The translations under genes and the position numbers were made by a program. Below the pieces are notes generated by a model. The model ran no database searches. It was not told the origin of the DNA and saw nothing but the letters and a program-made list of their open reading frames with translations. Source: Actinomycetes bacterium (lineage in GTDB: Bacteria; Actinomycetota; Actinomycetes; Actinomycetales; Cellulomonadaceae). From it: DNA of 5,929 nucleotides. Each line of letters opens with the position of its first letter. Positions within the stretch are counted from its first letter, which is position 1. The stretch is taken from assembly GCA_023426865.1 (NCBI GenBank), contig JAEZBT010000010.1, forward strand, positions 1 to 5,929. The letters are read 5' to 3'. Shown piece after piece: positions 5,668 through 5,929 of this stretch.

Positions 5668-5929
5668 TCAGCGCTGCTCGGGCCCGAGCCGGTCCAGCAG
5701 GAGCAGTGCGGCCTCGGTGACCCGCGCGCGGTCGTGCGTCACGGCGAAGTCGAACCACACGCCGCCGTCGTCGGCGTCCGGTGGGCGGATGCGGGCGATG
5801 AGCGCCACGGCCTCGTGCGCGCCGACGACCACCACCGTCCACTCGAGCCCGAGGTCGTCGTCGGGCCCGAGCGACGCACCGCGAACCCCCGGGGCCGGCT
5901 CGCCCGCCAGGCCGCGCCCGAGGTTCTCG
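5668..5929 (-). CDS. C-terminal part of a DICT-domain-like protein (partial)
   Basis: The minus strand is open from the window edge to a TGA at 5670-5668, giving at least 86 residues that end in LLLLDRLGPEQR. The central part reads EWTVVVVGAHEAVALIARIR and then FDFAVTHDRARVTEAALLLL. A hydrophobic strand, an A-L-[IV]-A-R segment and [FW]-[DE]-F-x-[VL]-T-[HY]-DR followed by an Ala/Leu helix is the arrangement I associate with the end of DICT sensory domains. These are often found alone, or fused to MerR-type or diguanylate-cyclase modules, in actinobacteria and cyanobacteria. The start lies outside the window, so total length and any partner domain are unknown. It is convergent with the flavin-binding gene, with 1 bp between the two stops. 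This frame is preferred over the overlapping one at 5603-5842, which is Arg-rich low complexity. Coding status is likely; the domain name is tentative. Confidence 0.6.
   Translation of the reverse strand, partial: ENLGRGLAGEPAPGVRGASLGPDDDLGLEWTVVVVGAHEAVALIARIRPPDADDGGVWFDFAVTHDRARVTEAALLLLDRLGPEQR

Noticed and set aside
5603..5842. Minus-strand 79-codon frame opposite the end of the flavin-binding gene
   Set aside because: It is Arg/Gly-rich low complexity and competes with the better DICT-like frame that ends at 5668.

Overview
The window is very GC-rich, uses GTC/CTC/GCC/GCG-type codons throughout, and has GTG starts and short gene overlaps. This points to a high-GC actinobacterium, probably near the Micrococcales (the cellulomonad/promicromonosporid type), although the exact taxon is a guess. 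No RNA genes, CRISPR arrays or transposase genes were seen.

Left edge (1-166): a minus-strand coding fragment of a group-4 (formate-hydrogenlyase-type) hydrogenase large subunit runs off the window. On its upstream side it stops abruptly at an extremely G-rich tract (111-144), which is followed at once by the leader of the transport operon. This looks like a rearrangement or assembly junction.

Centre (167-4240): a compact three-gene operon encodes two MalF/MalG-type (CUT1) ABC sugar permeases and a cytoplasmic GH31 alpha-xylosidase of the YicI type. The permease genes are 1 bp apart, and the second permease gene overlaps the glycosidase gene by 4 bp (GTGA). The likely job is uptake of alpha-xylosylated oligosaccharides, such as xyloglucan fragments or isoprimeverose, and release of xylose inside the cell. 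The expected solute-binding protein is absent from its usual place upstream. No ATPase or regulator is present; in actinobacteria a shared ATPase of the MsiK type usually serves such systems.

Right part (4241-5929): directly after the glycosidase stop lies a start-less C-terminal remnant of a polytopic DUF418/DUF1624-like membrane protein. Next come a small secreted lipoprotein with an acidic, proline-rich linker and a DUF4854-like domain, a pyridoxamine-5'-phosphate-oxidase-like flavin-binding split-barrel protein preceded by a perfect inverted repeat, and, convergent with it, the C-terminal end of a minus-strand gene that resembles DICT sensory domains.

The sugar operon is therefore bordered on both sides by unrelated truncated genes. 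That is the most unusual property of the window. The gene families themselves are known, and I do not see an evident new biological system.
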